Source of the DNA: Virgibacillus_N oceani_A
Lineage (GTDB): Bacteria; Bacillota; Bacilli; Bacillales; Amphibacillaceae
Direction: 5' to 3' (one strand)
Assembly: GCA_041521345.1 (NCBI GenBank)
Contig: JBGOHB010000013.1
DNA: 64,000 bases
The notes below the pieces were generated by a model. That model did not search any database. It was not told the origin of the DNA and was given only the letters and a program-made list of their open reading frames with translations. A program made the position numbers and the translations under genes. Each line of letters opens with the position of its first letter. Position 1 is the first letter of the stretch. Below are positions 63,498-64,000 of the stretch, one piece after another.

Positions 63498-63884
63498 ATG
63501 GACGATATAATAGAACAAACAGAACAATTAAAAAAGTATGTAACCGGCTTAAAAGACAGGTATAAAACCAGTTCGCCTCCCGAAAACAGGAAAGACAGAC
63601 AACTGTTCTTACGGGTTAAAGAAGAAACAGCACCTATTTATCAATTACTGGAATCCTGGGAAGCATCTGCATTAAAACTAGTTAAAAAAAGAAAAATCAA
63701 TGTGCATCCGCAGCAAGTTTCTTCAACAAGTGAAAATATGGAAATGTTTATTATGCATAGCTATTATATTGATGTGAAAGAAAAGCGGTTTATGGAACTG
63801 CATAATTCCATCATATACATTTTTGATCAATTGCTAAGAGAGATCGAGCGGCATCAATTTGAACCAGGAGGAGACAATCTATGA
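63498..63884 (+). CDS. yppE: DUF1798 protein YppE
   Basis: 128 residues, predicted all-helical. NVHPQQVSSTSENMEMFIMHSYYIDVKEKRF is the YppE/DUF1798 signature. Function unknown. Its stop overlaps the cdd start (ATGA). ATG 63498 follows AAAGGCGG. Confidence 0.82.
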   Translation: MDDIIEQTEQLKKYVTGLKDRYKTSSPPENRKDRQLFLRVKEETAPIYQLLESWEASALKLVKKRKINVHPQQVSSTSENMEMFIMHSYYIDVKEKRFMELHNSIIYIFDQLLREIERHQFEPGGDNL

Positions 63885-64000
63885 AAGAACAATTAATGGC
63901 TGAGGCAAAAAACAGCATGAAAAATGCATATGTGCCATATTCAAATTTCCGGGTAGGGGCTGCGCTGCTTGCTGAATCCGGCACCATTTATACCGGGGGC
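63881..64000 (+). CDS. cdd: Cytidine deaminase, 5' part (cut by window end)
   Basis: The first 40 codons only: AYVPYSNFRVGAALL and SGTIYTGG match the N-terminal substrate-binding part of homotetrameric cytidine deaminases; the zinc ligands lie beyond the edge. AGGAGGAG, ATG 63881, overlapping yppE by 4 nt. In B. subtilis cdd is next to era, so this is a break from that gene order. Confidence 0.85.
   Translation, partial: MKEQLMAEAKNSMKNAYVPYSNFRVGAALLAESGTIYTGG

Overview
The window is a stretch of chromosome from an AT-rich, endospore-forming Gram-positive of the family Bacillaceae. The protein sequences and the style of the intergenic repeats suggest the Oceanobacillus/Virgibacillus/Lentibacillus side of the family; this placement is an inference from pattern memory, not from a search. 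Spore genes (sleB, ypeB, spoIVA, spoVIF, sspM, ypjB remnant), bacillithiol genes (ypdA/bdr, bshA) and a gene order that follows the Bacillus subtilis ypb-to-ypp region almost gene for gene support the assignment. No rRNA, tRNA, CRISPR array, prophage or complete IS element was seen.

Layout. 1-400: a structured GC-rich repeat and the terminator of fer. 400-5340: fer (minus), then ypbB-recQ-ypbD-ypbE and mecB. 5380-9930: gudB, the bacillithiol-disulfide reductase ypdA, a minus-strand asparaginase and prsW. 10210-13200: germination pair sleB-ypeB and a broken ypfA (c-di-GMP flagellar brake). 13400-23160: cmk, ypfD (S1-domain protein), the yphA/YIEGIA/capping trio, der, gpsA, spoVIF, two small membrane/lipoprotein genes and spoIVA. 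23550-28710: hbs, mtrB (TRAP), the heptaprenyl/menaquinone operon hepS-menG-hepT, ndk and cheR. 29208-35331: aroC-aroB-aroH-hisC-tyrA-aroA, one tight aromatic amino-acid operon without the trp genes. 35428-40007: ypiA, ypiB, ypiF and the bc complex qcrABC. 40116-43180: membrane proteins, a short YpjB, a YugP-type metallopeptidase, a minus-strand YitT-type gene and a MazG-like ypjD that seems to start at ATT. 43198-52736: dapB-mgsA-bshA-cca-birA-panBCD-dinG. 52737-53742: a 1-kb gene-free stretch with an inverted pair of repeats. 53743-58286: ypmB-aspB-asnS and dnaD-nth. 58351-61802 (minus): recU and ponA. 61919-64000: yppC, the tiny sspM (minus), two small genes and the 5' end of cdd.

How the genes work together. 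Isoprenoid and quinone synthesis (hepST, menG), the cytochrome bc complex (qcrABC) and ndk are housekeeping energy functions. aro/his/tyr genes feed aromatic amino acids, panBCD and birA serve coenzyme A and biotin, aspB/asnS/dapB handle aspartate-family metabolites, and mgsA/bshA/ypdA deal with methylglyoxal and thiol redox. The spore genes span the mother cell (spoIVA with a good sigma-E promoter, spoVIF with a near-perfect sigma-K promoter) and forespore/germination stages.

The most unusual points are: (i) two families of dispersed intergenic repeats, one of which shows covariation supporting two mutually exclusive hairpins; (ii) ypfA carrying both an in-frame stop and a 1-nt frameshift; (iii) ypjD with no ATG/GTG/TTG start; (iv) an attenuator-like leader in front of ypfD; (v) a YpjB reduced to its signal peptide and C-terminal anchor; (vi) loss, relative to B. 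subtilis, of folE, the trp genes, bshB1, ypmA and ypoC from their usual places.
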